A DNA stretch of 63,800 nucleotides from an uncultured Muribaculaceae bacterium (lineage in GTDB: Bacteria > Bacteroidota > Bacteroidia > Bacteroidales > Muribaculaceae): contig CANRCT010000015.1 of NCBI GenBank assembly GCA_947629175.1, positions 1 through 63,800 of the forward strand, read 5' to 3'. Numbering within the stretch: the first letter of the stretch is position 1; each line of letters opens with the position of its first letter. A model generated the notes under the pieces. That model was not told the DNA's origin and did no database searches. It saw only the letters and a list, made by a program, of their open reading frames with translations. This document shows, piece after piece, positions 17,205 through 25,502 of this stretch. The translations under genes and the position numbers were made by a program.

Positions 17205-17971
17205 CAGAGCTGTCGGTTACGGATTCTACGGACGGTGATCACGATGATTATCGCTGTGGCTATGACCACGATGGCGAAGTAGCCGAGCATCCACGGCATG
17301 AGAGTGTCGAGCAGATGCCGGGCCATCTCTTCCTGCGAGGGGAAGTCGACACGGTCAAAGCCATCCTTGATTCCTGCATGAAAAGCTCCTATGCCGCCGA
17401 TGATGCCGGCGATAAGGGATACGATCAGGAGGGAGACGATGGTCCACACGACCGGCATCAGCACGCGCCGGTGGCGGTAGACTATGACCGACAGCAGGCA
17501 TACTGACATGGGGAGTAATGCCGTGACATTGGAGATGACCGCCATCACCGGGCTTTCAAACGCCATGTGGGCGCCGCTCACCAGCAAAGACGCCGATATG
17601 TCGTCGGAAAAGAGCCTGGCAGCCGGCACCGCGAGCAGCATTGAGAGCCCGATAAGCATCGGGATGACTACAAGGGCGTAGACGGTCATCATAGCCGCTT
17701 TCTCGCTTTTGGTGGCCGGGAACATTACCTCGGCTACCGGATCGGATCCTATGGCGAAGACGAGCGGAGCGAGGTAGGCCATGAAGGATATCACCGAGGA
17801 AAGAAGCGAGCCAAGCAGGAGTCCTACCGTATTGGTGGATATGACGAGCGCGAATGTATATATCACGAAGGTCACGATCGGATATATTATCATCTGGCGC
17901 TTTATGCCTGTCCCGAAAAGGCGCCCGTAGGCCACGGCGCGGCGCAGGCTGAATGATTGGTCGGTTGTCAT
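17204..17971 (-). CDS. ABC transporter permease-like membrane protein
   Basis: 255 aa with about six hydrophobic helices, including QMIIYPIVTFVIYTFALVIS, SSVISFMAYLAPLVF, MMTVYALVVIPMLIGLSMLL and LGYFAIVVIATAIIIVITV. There is no recognisable ABC-2 permease signature beyond topology. The assignment rests on the 4-nt overlap with the ATPase gene and the one-base overlap with gntR. Together these give a YtrABC-like export or stress transporter unit in the inner membrane. The substrate is unknown. Confidence 0.65.
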   Translation of the reverse strand: MTTDQSFSLRRAVAYGRLFGTGIKRQMIIYPIVTFVIYTFALVISTNTVGLLLGSLLSSVISFMAYLAPLVFAIGSDPVAEVMFPATKSEKAAMMTVYALVVIPMLIGLSMLLAVPAARLFSDDISASLLVSGAHMAFESPVMAVISNVTALLPMSVCLLSVIVYRHRRVLMPVVWTIVSLLIVSLIAGIIGGIGAFHAGIKDGFDRVDFPSQEEMARHLLDTLMPWMLGYFAIVVIATAIIIVITVRRIRNRQL

Positions 17972-18819
17972 GACTGCTGTGGAGTTTTGTTGGACATTAT
18001 CCGCGATATGATTTCATCGGCCGCAGGGCTCTGGAGGGCGAGATGGAGCAGGCGGTAATCGATATCGCATTCTTCTGTCTGATCGGCTTCGACGATGGAG
18101 CGGAAGAGCCCGGCCGACTGGTGGGTGAACAGTGCCTTGACGGGAGGAATCATGTCGGCCGTGAACGCTATGGCGTCGAGAATCTCGGATAGAGTGGCGG
18201 CAAGCTGCAGGCGGTTGCGACGCAGGGATATCACTCCGTCGAACATGTTGTTGAAGTCCTGCGTGACGTGGGTGGAGACGATGATCGTGCGGTCGTCGCC
18301 GGCGGATTCGGCGAGCATCTTGCCGAGTATCTCCTTTGAGGCGATGTCGAGTCCGTTGGCCGGCTCATCGAGGAGCACTACGGAGGTGCCGAGCGACAGC
18401 GCCAGCGCTACGAGCGATTTGCGCCGGTTGCCGAGCGAGAGTTTTTCGAGCCGTTCGCCACCGGTGAGGCCGAATCTTTCCAGATAGTCTGACAGTATGT
18501 CGCAGTCAAATTCCGGATACTCTGCTCCGGCTATTATGCCGAAGTCCATTACGGAACCTCCGGGAAGATTCATCTCGTCGCCGAGGAAGAATATGTCGTT
18601 GAGAAACTTCGGTTCTCGCTGACGTGGCGAAAACCCGTTGACCTCTACAGATCCTGCGGTGGGATAGAGCAGTCCGGCTATGATATGGAGCAGGGTGGTC
18701 TTGCCGGCGCCGTTCTCACCCATAAGCAGGTGGAGGCCCGGCGGTATTGTGGCAGTGACGCCCGAAAGGGCTTCAGGCCCTTTCGGGTAATGGTATGAAA
18801 GATCGTTGAAGGTTATCAT
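17968..18819 (-). CDS. ABC transporter ATP-binding protein
   Basis: 283 aa. Walker A is GENGAGKTTLL near residue 35; Walker B is VVLLDEPANGLD. The signature motif is the degenerate KLSLGNRRK, and an H-loop follows in IIVSTHV. About 80 residues follow the nucleotide-binding domain and are unassigned. It pairs with the overlapping downstream permease gene. The organisation (ATPase, permease, YtrA regulator) recalls the B. subtilis ytr operon, although gene order differs. Confidence 0.9.
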   Translation of the reverse strand: MITFNDLSYHYPKGPEALSGVTATIPPGLHLLMGENGAGKTTLLHIIAGLLYPTAGSVEVNGFSPRQREPKFLNDIFFLGDEMNLPGGSVMDFGIIAGAEYPEFDCDILSDYLERFGLTGGERLEKLSLGNRRKSLVALALSLGTSVVLLDEPANGLDIASKEILGKMLAESAGDDRTIIVSTHVTQDFNNMFDGVISLRRNRLQLAATLSEILDAIAFTADMIPPVKALFTHQSAGLFRSIVEADQTEECDIDYRLLHLALQSPAADEIISRIMSNKTPQQS

Positions 18820-18841
18820 GTCGTAGATGGATTTTGCGGTG

Positions 18842-19201
18842 TCAGCGACGTAGAGGATTGACGCGCGGCGACAGCCCCGTCGCGATAGTGATGACGGCTG
18901 TCACCGGTATGGCTCCGAGAAGGAGTTCGATCCATCCGGTGGCGCTCCCTGCGGCGGAGTCGCCGGCAGCGGATTCCCCCGGTATGACAGCTGCGATAGC
19001 TCCGCGCAGATCTCCCGCCATATAGGCCTCGGAGAACGATGCGGGGTCGGTGGTTTTTCTGGCTGACGAAGAGATGATTTCGTTGGCTGCATCGGCTATG
19101 CGTCCGGCTCTGAAAAGGGTTGAAGCAGGGTCGGCGGCAATGGCCGTGCAGGCTATTGTCAGTGTCAGAGCGGTGAGAATGAGAAGTTTTTTCATTGCCA
19201 T
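18842..19201 (-). CDS. Small exported protein with C-terminal membrane segment, first gene of the GntR/ABC operon
   Basis: 119 aa from MAMKKLL; the second ATG (MKKLL, 19195) is equally possible. An N-terminal signal peptide ends near CTAIAADP. A polar mid-section (LFRAGRIADAANEIISSSAR) is followed by a hydrophobic helix, WIELLLGAIPVTAVITIATG, and a short basic tail. I recognise no family. The frame is chosen over an overlapping longer one because it starts with a signal peptide and follows the -7 box. The gene ends 22 nt before the ABC ATPase ATG, so it is probably a component or target of that transporter. Confidence 0.6.
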   Translation of the reverse strand: MAMKKLLILTALTLTIACTAIAADPASTLFRAGRIADAANEIISSSARKTTDPASFSEAYMAGDLRGAIAAVIPGESAAGDSAAGSATGWIELLLGAIPVTAVITIATGLSPRVNPLRR

Positions 19202-19217
19202 CAGTGTGTTGGTTGAG

Positions 19218-19237
19218 TGTTGTAGGCATCTACAACA
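19218..19237. promoter_or_regulatory. Perfect 8-bp inverted repeat, candidate GntR operator
   Basis: TGTTGTAG and CTACAACA flank GCAT. The palindrome lies 4 nt downstream of the -7 box and 17 nt before the first ATG of the ABC operon, where a bound repressor would block initiation. TGT...ACA ends fit the YtrA-type operator style. A leader hairpin is the alternative. Confidence 0.5.
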
Positions 19238-19240
19238 CCG

Positions 19241-19248
19241 CAAAGGTA
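19241..19248 (-). promoter_or_regulatory. -7 box of the GntR/ABC operon
   Basis: The minus strand reads TACCTTTG, a perfect TAnnTTTG, 39 nt upstream of the first gene of the operon. Confidence 0.5.
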
Positions 19249-19286
19249 AGGAGATTTTTTTAATCTCCAAAGAAAATCGAAAAAAA

Positions 19287-19313
19287 TATCGGAAGGATCG
19301 GAATAATCGGAGA
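19287..19313. repeat. Three units of the 9-bp RATCGGARN repeat
   Basis: TATCGGAAG, GATCGGAAT and AATCGGAGA are contiguous. They belong to the same nonamer family as the array near 16.7 kb and the copies near 63.7 kb. Confidence 0.6.
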
Positions 19314-19327
19314 GGCTGCGCTTAGGG

Positions 19328-19381
19328 TAGCTAAAATTGCTATAATAGCTATGATAGCTGTAATAGCTGATATAGCTAATG
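19328..19381. repeat. Six units of a second 9-bp repeat (consensus TAGCTATAA)
   Basis: TAGCTAAAA, TTGCTATAA, TAGCTATGA, TAGCTGTAA, TAGCTGATA and TAGCTAATG run in perfect 9-nt phase. They end 8 nt before the yifB stop codon on the minus strand. The period matches the neighbouring RATCGGARN array although the unit sequence differs. Confidence 0.75.
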
Positions 19382-19388
19382 ATCTGAA

Positions 19389-20930
19389 TCAGAAGCGGCC
19401 CCAGGAGGAGCGGTCGAGGGCGCGGTAGCTGACGGCCTCGCGCATGTGCTCGGGGAGGATGTCGGGGGAGCCGGCAAGATCGGCTATGGTGCGGGAGACT
19501 TTGAGTATGCGGTCGTAGGCGCGGGCCGACATGTCGAGGCGTATCATCGTGTCGCGGAGTATCTTCATGGCCTCCGGGGTGGGACGGACATGTGTGGTGA
19601 GGAGCCGCGAGGTCATCTGGGCGTTGCAGTGCACGCCCGGGCAGTCGCGGAACCGCTCTTCCTGCACTTTGCGCGCCTTGACTACTCGCTCTCTTATGGC
19701 CGCGCTCGACTCGCCGGGGCGCCCGCTCTGCATCTCGTCGAAATCCACCGGCAGGATCTCAACCTGCAGGTCGATGCGGTCGAGAAGCGGGCCGGAGATG
19801 CGGTTGAGGTAACGCTCCACGGCTCCCGGCTGGCCTACGCAGGCTCGGGTGGGATGGTTGTAGTATCCGCAGGGACATGGGTTCATGCTCGCCACGAGCA
19901 TGAATCCGGCGGGATATTCTATGGAGTATCTGGCGCGCGAAATGCTGATCGTGCGGTCTTCGAGGGGCTGACGCATCACTTCGAGCACCGACCGTGAGAA
20001 TTCGGGAAACTCGTCGAGAAACAGCACGCCGTTGTGGGCAAGCGATATCTCTCCCGGCATGGGGTTGGCGCCTCCGCCTACGAGTGCCACGGGGGAGATA
20101 GTGTGGTGGGGCGAGCGGAACGGCCGGCGGGTAAGCAGACGTGATCCGGCTTTTAGTTTGCCGGCCACGGAGTGGATCTTTGTTGTCTCCAAGGCTTCCT
20201 GCAGCGTCAGTGGCGGCAGTATGGAGGGGAGTCTTTTGGCCATCATCGACTTGCCTGATCCGGGAGGGCCCACGAGGAGTATGTTGTGACCTCCGGCGCA
20301 TGCCACCTCGAAGGCCCGCTTCACCTGCTCCTGGCCCTTGACTTCGGCGAAATCGCAGTCGAAAACCGATGACTCGGCGGCAAACTCCGCCCGCGTATCC
20401 ACGACCGTCGGCTCTATCGCGGCTTTCCCTGAAAGGAAGTCGATCACCTGGCGCAGACTACGGGCGCCGTAGACGTGGAGGTTGTTGACCACCGCTGCCT
20501 CTGTGGCGTTGTCAAGCGGCACTATCATGCCCTTGAATCCGAGCGAACGCGCCTTTATGGCCATAGGGAGCACCCCCTTGATGGGGAGCAGGGATCCGTC
20601 GAGCGATAGTTCACCCATGATCATCATGCCGTCGAGGCTTTCAGCCGGCAGCTTGCCGTCGGCGGCGAGGGCCGCGATGGCTATAGGCAGATCGTAGGCG
20701 GCTCCCTCCTTGCGCACGTCGGCCGGACTGAGGTTGATGGTCACCTTGCGCCGGGGCCAGCCGGTGCCGCTCTGCGCCATGGCTGCCTGAACGCGCTGAT
20801 AGCTCTCCTTGACGGCCGTGTCGGGGAGTCCGACCATGCAGAAAGAGAATCCCTGTTCGACGACGGTCTCGATGGTGACCACTATCGCGTCGATGCCTTG
20901 TACGGCGGCTCCGTAGGTCTTGACGAGCAT
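19389..20930 (-). CDS. YifB/ComM-family Mg-chelatase-like AAA+ ATPase
   Basis: 513 aa. The N-terminal Lon-S5-like ChlI domain (GFSFCMVGLPDTAVKES, VTINLSPADVRKEGAAYDLP) is followed by the AAA+ core: Walker A VGPPGSGKSMMAKRLPS, Walker B in NGVLFLDEFPEF, then SMNPCPCGYYNHP and a C-terminal helical domain. ComM homologues act as helicases that extend recombination branches during natural transformation. The specific role in Bacteroidota is unproven. It is the last gene of a long minus-strand run, 21 nt after the DUF4369 lipoprotein gene. Confidence 0.92.
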   Translation of the reverse strand: MLVKTYGAAVQGIDAIVVTIETVVEQGFSFCMVGLPDTAVKESYQRVQAAMAQSGTGWPRRKVTINLSPADVRKEGAAYDLPIAIAALAADGKLPAESLDGMMIMGELSLDGSLLPIKGVLPMAIKARSLGFKGMIVPLDNATEAAVVNNLHVYGARSLRQVIDFLSGKAAIEPTVVDTRAEFAAESSVFDCDFAEVKGQEQVKRAFEVACAGGHNILLVGPPGSGKSMMAKRLPSILPPLTLQEALETTKIHSVAGKLKAGSRLLTRRPFRSPHHTISPVALVGGGANPMPGEISLAHNGVLFLDEFPEFSRSVLEVMRQPLEDRTISISRARYSIEYPAGFMLVASMNPCPCGYYNHPTRACVGQPGAVERYLNRISGPLLDRIDLQVEILPVDFDEMQSGRPGESSAAIRERVVKARKVQEERFRDCPGVHCNAQMTSRLLTTHVRPTPEAMKILRDTMIRLDMSARAYDRILKVSRTIADLAGSPDILPEHMREAVSYRALDRSSWGRF

Positions 20931-20951
20931 ATCCGGGGAGAGTTTAGAGCG

Positions 20952-21983
20952 TTAATGGCGTGAAATTATGCCGTCGACGGCCGCTGACGCTTTCAGTGCG
21001 CTGCTTCCGCGGTAGATCTGTGTGCCGGTGGAATCGGCCACAATGAAGAAAGGGGTCCGCGGCACGGCGAGCCGGCGCATGGCCGGCGATGCGATGGTGG
21101 CGGGAGCCCATGCCTGGATCCACGACGCAGAGTCGCGGGCCGTCAGGCGCTTCCATTCGGCGGAGTCGGGCACCAGCGTCACCTCCACGGCCTTGAAGCG
21201 CCGGCGGGGCAGACTGTCGGAAAGCGAGCGGATGGCGCATATGACGGAGTCGCGCTGGCGCGGCAGGTCGGAAACGAATGCTATCATGCAGACCGACTGA
21301 TTGTAGGGCGCGAAGTAGACAGTGGTATCGCGACGGTCGTAGAGAGTCATGTTGGAGAGTTTTCCACGGGCGTCGCTCGATATCTGAGTGGAGAGAACTT
21401 CGCTGAAATTGTGCATCACTTCCACCGGGCGAGCTTCGGGATCAATAAGGGCCACGAGCGAGTCGGCCATGGCTTCATAGCCGGGAGTGCGGAATACTGT
21501 GACCATGAGCGCCGCAGCGCTGATGTCGGACGGGTGTGATCTGACATAACCGGCCACGAGGCGGTTGATTTCGGCGTCGCTTCCCGATGAGAGGATCACG
21601 CTGTTGCCGGATAAGAATTTCCATATTTTCTCGCTCTGGTCGCTGCCTGAGAGGCGTGTCAGCCCTGTCATGGCGCTGTCGACGGCAAGGCGTATCTTCT
21701 CGCCGTCGCGGGTGATGAGAGTGGCGGCCGGCAATCCTCCCGACACGGTCAGAAGCGCCAGCGTGGGCTGCTGCGATGCTCCTTTAAGGACAAACTTGCC
21801 GTTTTCGGCCACGGTGGATGTCCGTCTGATGCCTCCGTCGGCATAATAGGTCATCTCCACGTTGGAGGTGGCTCCGCCGGGGAGTTCGCCCTCCACGGTG
21901 AAGTGATCGGCCCGGCTGCAGCTCCAGAGCATAAGCATGAGGGCGCATGCCAGCGGGATTGCGTGTGAATGGCGGCGCTGCAT
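20952..21983 (-). CDS. DUF4369 lipoprotein with redox-dead thioredoxin-like C-terminus
   Basis: 343 aa from the ATG that shares one base with the stop of the M28 peptidase gene (TGATG). The frame is open 10 codons further upstream, but that would overlap the peptidase. A lipoprotein signal ends LMLWSC. The N-terminal ~110 residues are DUF4369-like (FTVEGELPGG, VAENGKFVLKG, LITRDGEKIRLAVD). The C-terminal ~120 residues have the order of a TlpA-like fold (VEVTLVPDS, FFIVADSTGTQIYRGSS). The usual WCxxC site is replaced by IQAWAPATIAS, so it cannot act as a dithiol oxidoreductase. It is probably anchored in a membrane facing the periplasm. Confidence 0.65.
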   Translation of the reverse strand: MQRRHSHAIPLACALMLMLWSCSRADHFTVEGELPGGATSNVEMTYYADGGIRRTSTVAENGKFVLKGASQQPTLALLTVSGGLPAATLITRDGEKIRLAVDSAMTGLTRLSGSDQSEKIWKFLSGNSVILSSGSDAEINRLVAGYVRSHPSDISAAALMVTVFRTPGYEAMADSLVALIDPEARPVEVMHNFSEVLSTQISSDARGKLSNMTLYDRRDTTVYFAPYNQSVCMIAFVSDLPRQRDSVICAIRSLSDSLPRRRFKAVEVTLVPDSAEWKRLTARDSASWIQAWAPATIASPAMRRLAVPRTPFFIVADSTGTQIYRGSSALKASAAVDGIISRH

Positions 21984-23002
21984 CAGTAGGCGGTCATGTT
22001 GGCGAGATTCCACAGATTGAGATATGCCGCGCGGGTGATGTCGACGGTCTTGTCCCAGTTGATGCGGTCGGTGTGGTCAGAGGGCATGTGGTAGTCGGGA
22101 TGTCCGTCGGTATGGTACCAGATGATGGGTACATCGCGTTTGGCGAACGATCCGTTGTCGCCTCCTCCGATGGGCCGGTCCCACGGACGGTAGTTGGGCT
22201 TCAGTCGGAGTCCGCGCTGCTCTATGTCGCTGCGGAGCCATTGCTCGAACACCGGATGGGCCTCGGTATAGAAGTAGACCACATGCTCCGGGTTGGCCTC
22301 ATTGTTGTTGCGGCCGATCATGTCGAAGTTGAGATAGCCCTTGATCTTCGACGGATCGGGCCACTGCAGCATGAAATGCTCGGAGCCCAGAAGGCCTTTC
22401 TCCTCGCCGTCCCAGAGGGCGAAGATGACTGTGCGCTCCGGCTGCACACCGCTGGCCATGAAGGCACGCGCTATCTGCAGCACGGCCGCCACGCCCGAAG
22501 CGTTGTCGTCGGCGCCGTTGTAGATCTGGTCGCCGTCGAGCAGCGGATCTACTCCGAGATGGTCGAAATGCGCTCCGATGATCACCACCTCATCGGGATT
22601 CTTGCCGGTGATGCGGCCCATGATGTTGGTGAGAGGCAGCCGCTGATGCACTTCCTTTTCAAGACGCGCGATGGAGTCGGGGTGGACTGTGTAGCGGCCC
22701 TTTTTCTGACGTTCGCGGCGGTAGGCGTCGAAAGGCTGGCGGAAGGATTTGCCGTCCCACGGCTCCAGTCCGATGGATCGCAGGCATGCCTCCACATAGT
22801 TGGCGGCTATGCGGCCCGACGGGTAGCCTGCCTCGCGCCCCTGCAGCTCGTCGGAGGCGAGGAAGCCTATATGCGCCTCGGCTGTGGGGCGGTTGATGGT
22901 GAGATAGCCGCGCTCCTTGCCTTCGGCTTTGTCATCGGCTATGGCTGTGGCGGCTGAAGCCGATATGACGGCTGCCGCAAGGATAAGTCTGAGTCTTTTC
23001 AT
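21983..23002 (-). CDS. M28-family zinc aminopeptidase-like exported protein
   Basis: 339 aa with a signal peptide (MKRLRLILAAAVISASAATA). A longer frame exists upstream, but it overlaps ribH and lacks a signal peptide. Peptidase family M28 ligands are visible: HFDHLG, ADDNASG, WDGEEKGLLGS, FDMIGRN and the final HMPSDH. Such enzymes remove N-terminal residues from peptides in the periplasm; some homologues cyclise glutamine. It follows ribH by 20 nt and is translationally linked to the DUF4369 lipoprotein downstream. Confidence 0.9.
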   Translation of the reverse strand: MKRLRLILAAAVISASAATAIADDKAEGKERGYLTINRPTAEAHIGFLASDELQGREAGYPSGRIAANYVEACLRSIGLEPWDGKSFRQPFDAYRRERQKKGRYTVHPDSIARLEKEVHQRLPLTNIMGRITGKNPDEVVIIGAHFDHLGVDPLLDGDQIYNGADDNASGVAAVLQIARAFMASGVQPERTVIFALWDGEEKGLLGSEHFMLQWPDPSKIKGYLNFDMIGRNNNEANPEHVVYFYTEAHPVFEQWLRSDIEQRGLRLKPNYRPWDRPIGGGDNGSFAKRDVPIIWYHTDGHPDYHMPSDHTDRINWDKTVDITRAAYLNLWNLANMTAY

Positions 23003-23022
23003 GATGGTGTCTGTGCTGTGTC

Positions 23023-23505
23023 TTATAAGTCGAGGCGGGGGACGCTTCGGTCGAACGTTATCATTTTCAGTGCCGTGAGGGCTGCTTCGGCTCCCTTGTT
23101 GCCTGCAGGGCCCCCTATGCGGTCGAGCGCCTGTTGCTCGGTGTCGACGGTCAGCACTCCGAAGATCACCGGCACCTCCGCGCGGAGATTGAGCTCTGTG
23201 ACGCCCTGTGTCACCGACCGGCATACGTAGTCGAAGTGGGGTGTGTCGCCGCGGAGCACGCAGCCGAATACAATGACGGCGTCGTACGACGAACGAGTGA
23301 GCCTGGCGGCGGCATAAGTAAGCTCAACGGCGCCCGGCACCTCGTGGAGTCCTATGGCGTCGTCGGCTAATCCGTGGGCTTTGAGGGTATTCACGGCCTC
23401 GTCGCGCAGGCTGTGGGTTATATGGGAGTTCCATTCGGCTGTGACGATCGCTATGCGTGCATTTGCCGGAGTGGCTGCGTTGGTCTGTGGTGAGTATGTC
23501 GACAT
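23023..23505 (-). CDS. ribH: 6,7-dimethyl-8-ribityllumazine synthase
   Basis: 160 aa. It condenses 5-amino-6-ribitylamino-uracil with 3,4-dihydroxy-2-butanone phosphate, the penultimate step of riboflavin synthesis. Motifs seen are TAEWNSHIT, EVPGAVELTYAA, VLRGDTPHFDYVC with the catalytic His, and GNKGAEAALTAL. No other rib gene and no FMN riboswitch are seen in the window. It sits between the repeat protein (35 nt upstream) and the M28 gene. Confidence 0.95.
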   Translation of the reverse strand: MSTYSPQTNAATPANARIAIVTAEWNSHITHSLRDEAVNTLKAHGLADDAIGLHEVPGAVELTYAAARLTRSSYDAVIVFGCVLRGDTPHFDYVCRSVTQGVTELNLRAEVPVIFGVLTVDTEQQALDRIGGPAGNKGAEAALTALKMITFDRSVPRLDL

Positions 23506-23540
23506 TGTGCGGGATTTATCGGATATGAGGGGTTTTCGTC

Positions 23541-24560
23541 TTATCGGGGGAACAGTTTGTGCCAGAGGCCGAGGATGTCGAGCCGGCGGGTGTTGGCGTT
23601 GAGGAGTATCCCGACGATGCGGCGGTGTTGGTCGTCGGCTCCGAGACGCGTGGCCTTGTGAAGCATCGTGTTGAGGAGATGTACGCCTTTGTCGCGCTGT
23701 CCCTTGATGTTGAGGAGGCTTTCGCCGAGATCAATGGAGAGAGTCAGCTGGCGCAGGGTCATCTCCGGCTCGATGTCAACGAGGTATTTCAGCGCCCGGG
23801 TGTAATATTGCACTGCCTGGCGGTGCTTGTCCATGCGTGCGAGCGTATGGCCCTCCTCGGCGAGAGAGTCGACAAGCCGGTCGGTGGCATCAGGCACTTT
23901 GGCCGCCACCATTGCCATATAGGTTTCCACCGCCGCTTGGGTGTGGGCAAGGAGGTTGGCCTGCTTCATGCGGGAGTGCATCACCTGCGTGACCGATCCC
24001 TGGGCCATGACGAGAGCAGAGGCGTAGCGGCGCGGATCGGTGCGCGCAAGCCGTTCGAGTATTTTCATCGACTTCTCCACTTCTCGCTCGGCCTGGCGGT
24101 ATTCTCCGCGTGCGGAGTGGAGCAGGGCCACATCATGGAGCAGCGAGGCCAATACACTCAGGAAAGCTTCGTCGCGGCGCTTCGGGCTTGCCGCGAGCAT
24201 GTTGAGTGTGTCGGCAGCCGTCTGCATGGCTTCAGCGTTTTTCCCTGCCGACAGGTGCAGTGCGGTCAGCACCTGTTTTATCGCCGCGCGTTTGTCGGCG
24301 ATATCAGTAGTGTCGGCGTCGGGAGCCATGGCTATCACAGCGTCGATGGCTGTAAGGGCGTCGATGGCATGCTGCCCTTGGCCGGCGGTTATCGCGTCGG
24401 AAGCGTAGCGGCGCAGGCCGTCGTAGGCCTCGTTGAAAGCGGCGCTCCGCAGGTGGGAGGTGGCTTCTTCCACTGTCAGGGCTTCCACTATCGGCTCGCC
24501 GGCTTTAAGGGAGTCGCCCGGAAGAAATCCGGAGGAGAGGGATGTATCGTTGGTTTTCAC
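23541..24560 (-). CDS. Helical-repeat (TPR-like) protein
   Basis: 339 aa, entirely alpha-helical by eye, cytoplasmic, no signal peptide. Repeats of the A-G-Y/A type occur (RRYASDAITAGQGQHAIDAL, AGKNAEAMQTAADTLNML, ARGEYRQAEREVEKSMKIL, RMDKHRQAVQYYTRAL), consistent with four or more TPR units. No catalytic motif was found. Its ATG overlaps the stop of the PfkB-like gene by 4 nt, so the two are made together; ribH follows by 35 nt. TPR proteins beside ribH are common in Bacteroidales, but the function is unknown to me. Confidence 0.65.
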   Translation of the reverse strand: MKTNDTSLSSGFLPGDSLKAGEPIVEALTVEEATSHLRSAAFNEAYDGLRRYASDAITAGQGQHAIDALTAIDAVIAMAPDADTTDIADKRAAIKQVLTALHLSAGKNAEAMQTAADTLNMLAASPKRRDEAFLSVLASLLHDVALLHSARGEYRQAEREVEKSMKILERLARTDPRRYASALVMAQGSVTQVMHSRMKQANLLAHTQAAVETYMAMVAAKVPDATDRLVDSLAEEGHTLARMDKHRQAVQYYTRALKYLVDIEPEMTLRQLTLSIDLGESLLNIKGQRDKGVHLLNTMLHKATRLGADDQHRRIVGILLNANTRRLDILGLWHKLFPR

Positions 24561-25438
24561 TTTCGGGATGATATGAAGGCGGAGGTGTGGGAAAGAAGCA
24601 TGCGCAGCAGTCCGGCCGGAAGGCTGGAGGAGTTGTCGTGGGTAATGCCGAGTTCGATAAGCGCGTCGGTCAGAGCTGCGAGTGCGAGCGAGTTGACTTT
24701 CATCGGCTGCTGATCAGAGGCGAAAGTCTCGGAGAATGTGTCGTTGCCGTGAAAAATGGTTATCTCCCGGCGCTGATCGTCAACGTTGGCCATAAGCCGG
24801 GTGTAGAAACTGATATGGTCGCGGTAGCTTGACGCCGGAGTGGCGTTGGGCCCGAAGATGTTTGCGAAATCTCCGCTACGGGTCACCACCATGTCGGCAA
24901 ACTGCAGATTTTCGAGTATGAAGGGCATCACTTTGGTGATGCTCGGCTCAAGCTTTTTCAGGAATCCCGGAAGATATATGATCGTGGCCTTGCGCTCCGC
25001 AGCATTGGCCAGGAAATCGGTCAGGTTGGGCCGTATGCGCTTGTCGAGGGCGAAGTAAGAGCCGAATATCACTATGTCGTCGGCGTCGATGCGCGGCCAT
25101 ATGAAGTCGAAGCCCTCGGCCGTGTTGCTCCGCATGGCCACCGTAGCCTCGTCGCGCTGTTCGAAAATGAAATATGACGGTGTGACTCCGGCCGTATACC
25201 GGTCGATGGATCGGGTGCCAACGTGATGACGGGTGAGAAAAGCTGTGATGATGTCGCCGGTCAGGTCGCGGGAGGCCTCTCCGGCGAATTCCACGCTGTG
25301 GCCGCAGTCGCCGAGTATGGCGGCGGCGTTGAGCAGGCGGCCTCCGGGATGTGCCGTCAGACTGATGGTGTCGCCGTCGGTGTCGGCAGGGAATATTATG
25401 TCAAGCGAGCATTCGCCCGCAACTATGATCTTTCTCAA
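24557..25438 (-). CDS. Degenerate PfkB/ribokinase-fold protein lacking the GAGD motif
   Basis: 293 aa. The fold is recognised from IIVAGECSLDIIF, HPGGRLLNAAAILGDCGHSV, FAGEASRDLTGD and the middle strand order of PfkB kinases. The second PfkB signature, which should contain DTxGAGD with the catalytic Asp and anion hole, is absent. The corresponding region reads SETFASDQQPMKVNSLALAA. It is therefore probably not an active sugar kinase and may bind nucleotide or a protein. The downstream TPR-like gene overlaps it by 4 nt, hinting at a complex. The SIS isomerase gene lies 64 nt upstream and may be co-transcribed. Confidence 0.7.
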   Translation of the reverse strand: MRKIIVAGECSLDIIFPADTDGDTISLTAHPGGRLLNAAAILGDCGHSVEFAGEASRDLTGDIITAFLTRHHVGTRSIDRYTAGVTPSYFIFEQRDEATVAMRSNTAEGFDFIWPRIDADDIVIFGSYFALDKRIRPNLTDFLANAAERKATIIYLPGFLKKLEPSITKVMPFILENLQFADMVVTRSGDFANIFGPNATPASSYRDHISFYTRLMANVDDQRREITIFHGNDTFSETFASDQQPMKVNSLALAALTDALIELGITHDNSSSLPAGLLRMLLSHTSAFISSRK

Positions 25439-25502
25439 AGTAAAATGGGATTATGAGGTTAAAGGAAGTTGATGGGCGTCAGCCGTTTCCCATTGAGTGG
25501 CG

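Noticed and set aside
18816-19229. Alternative minus frame overlapping the first gene of the GntR/ABC operon
   Set aside because: The chosen frame has a signal peptide and follows the -7 box; this one is Arg/His/Ser-rich with no signal and no domain.
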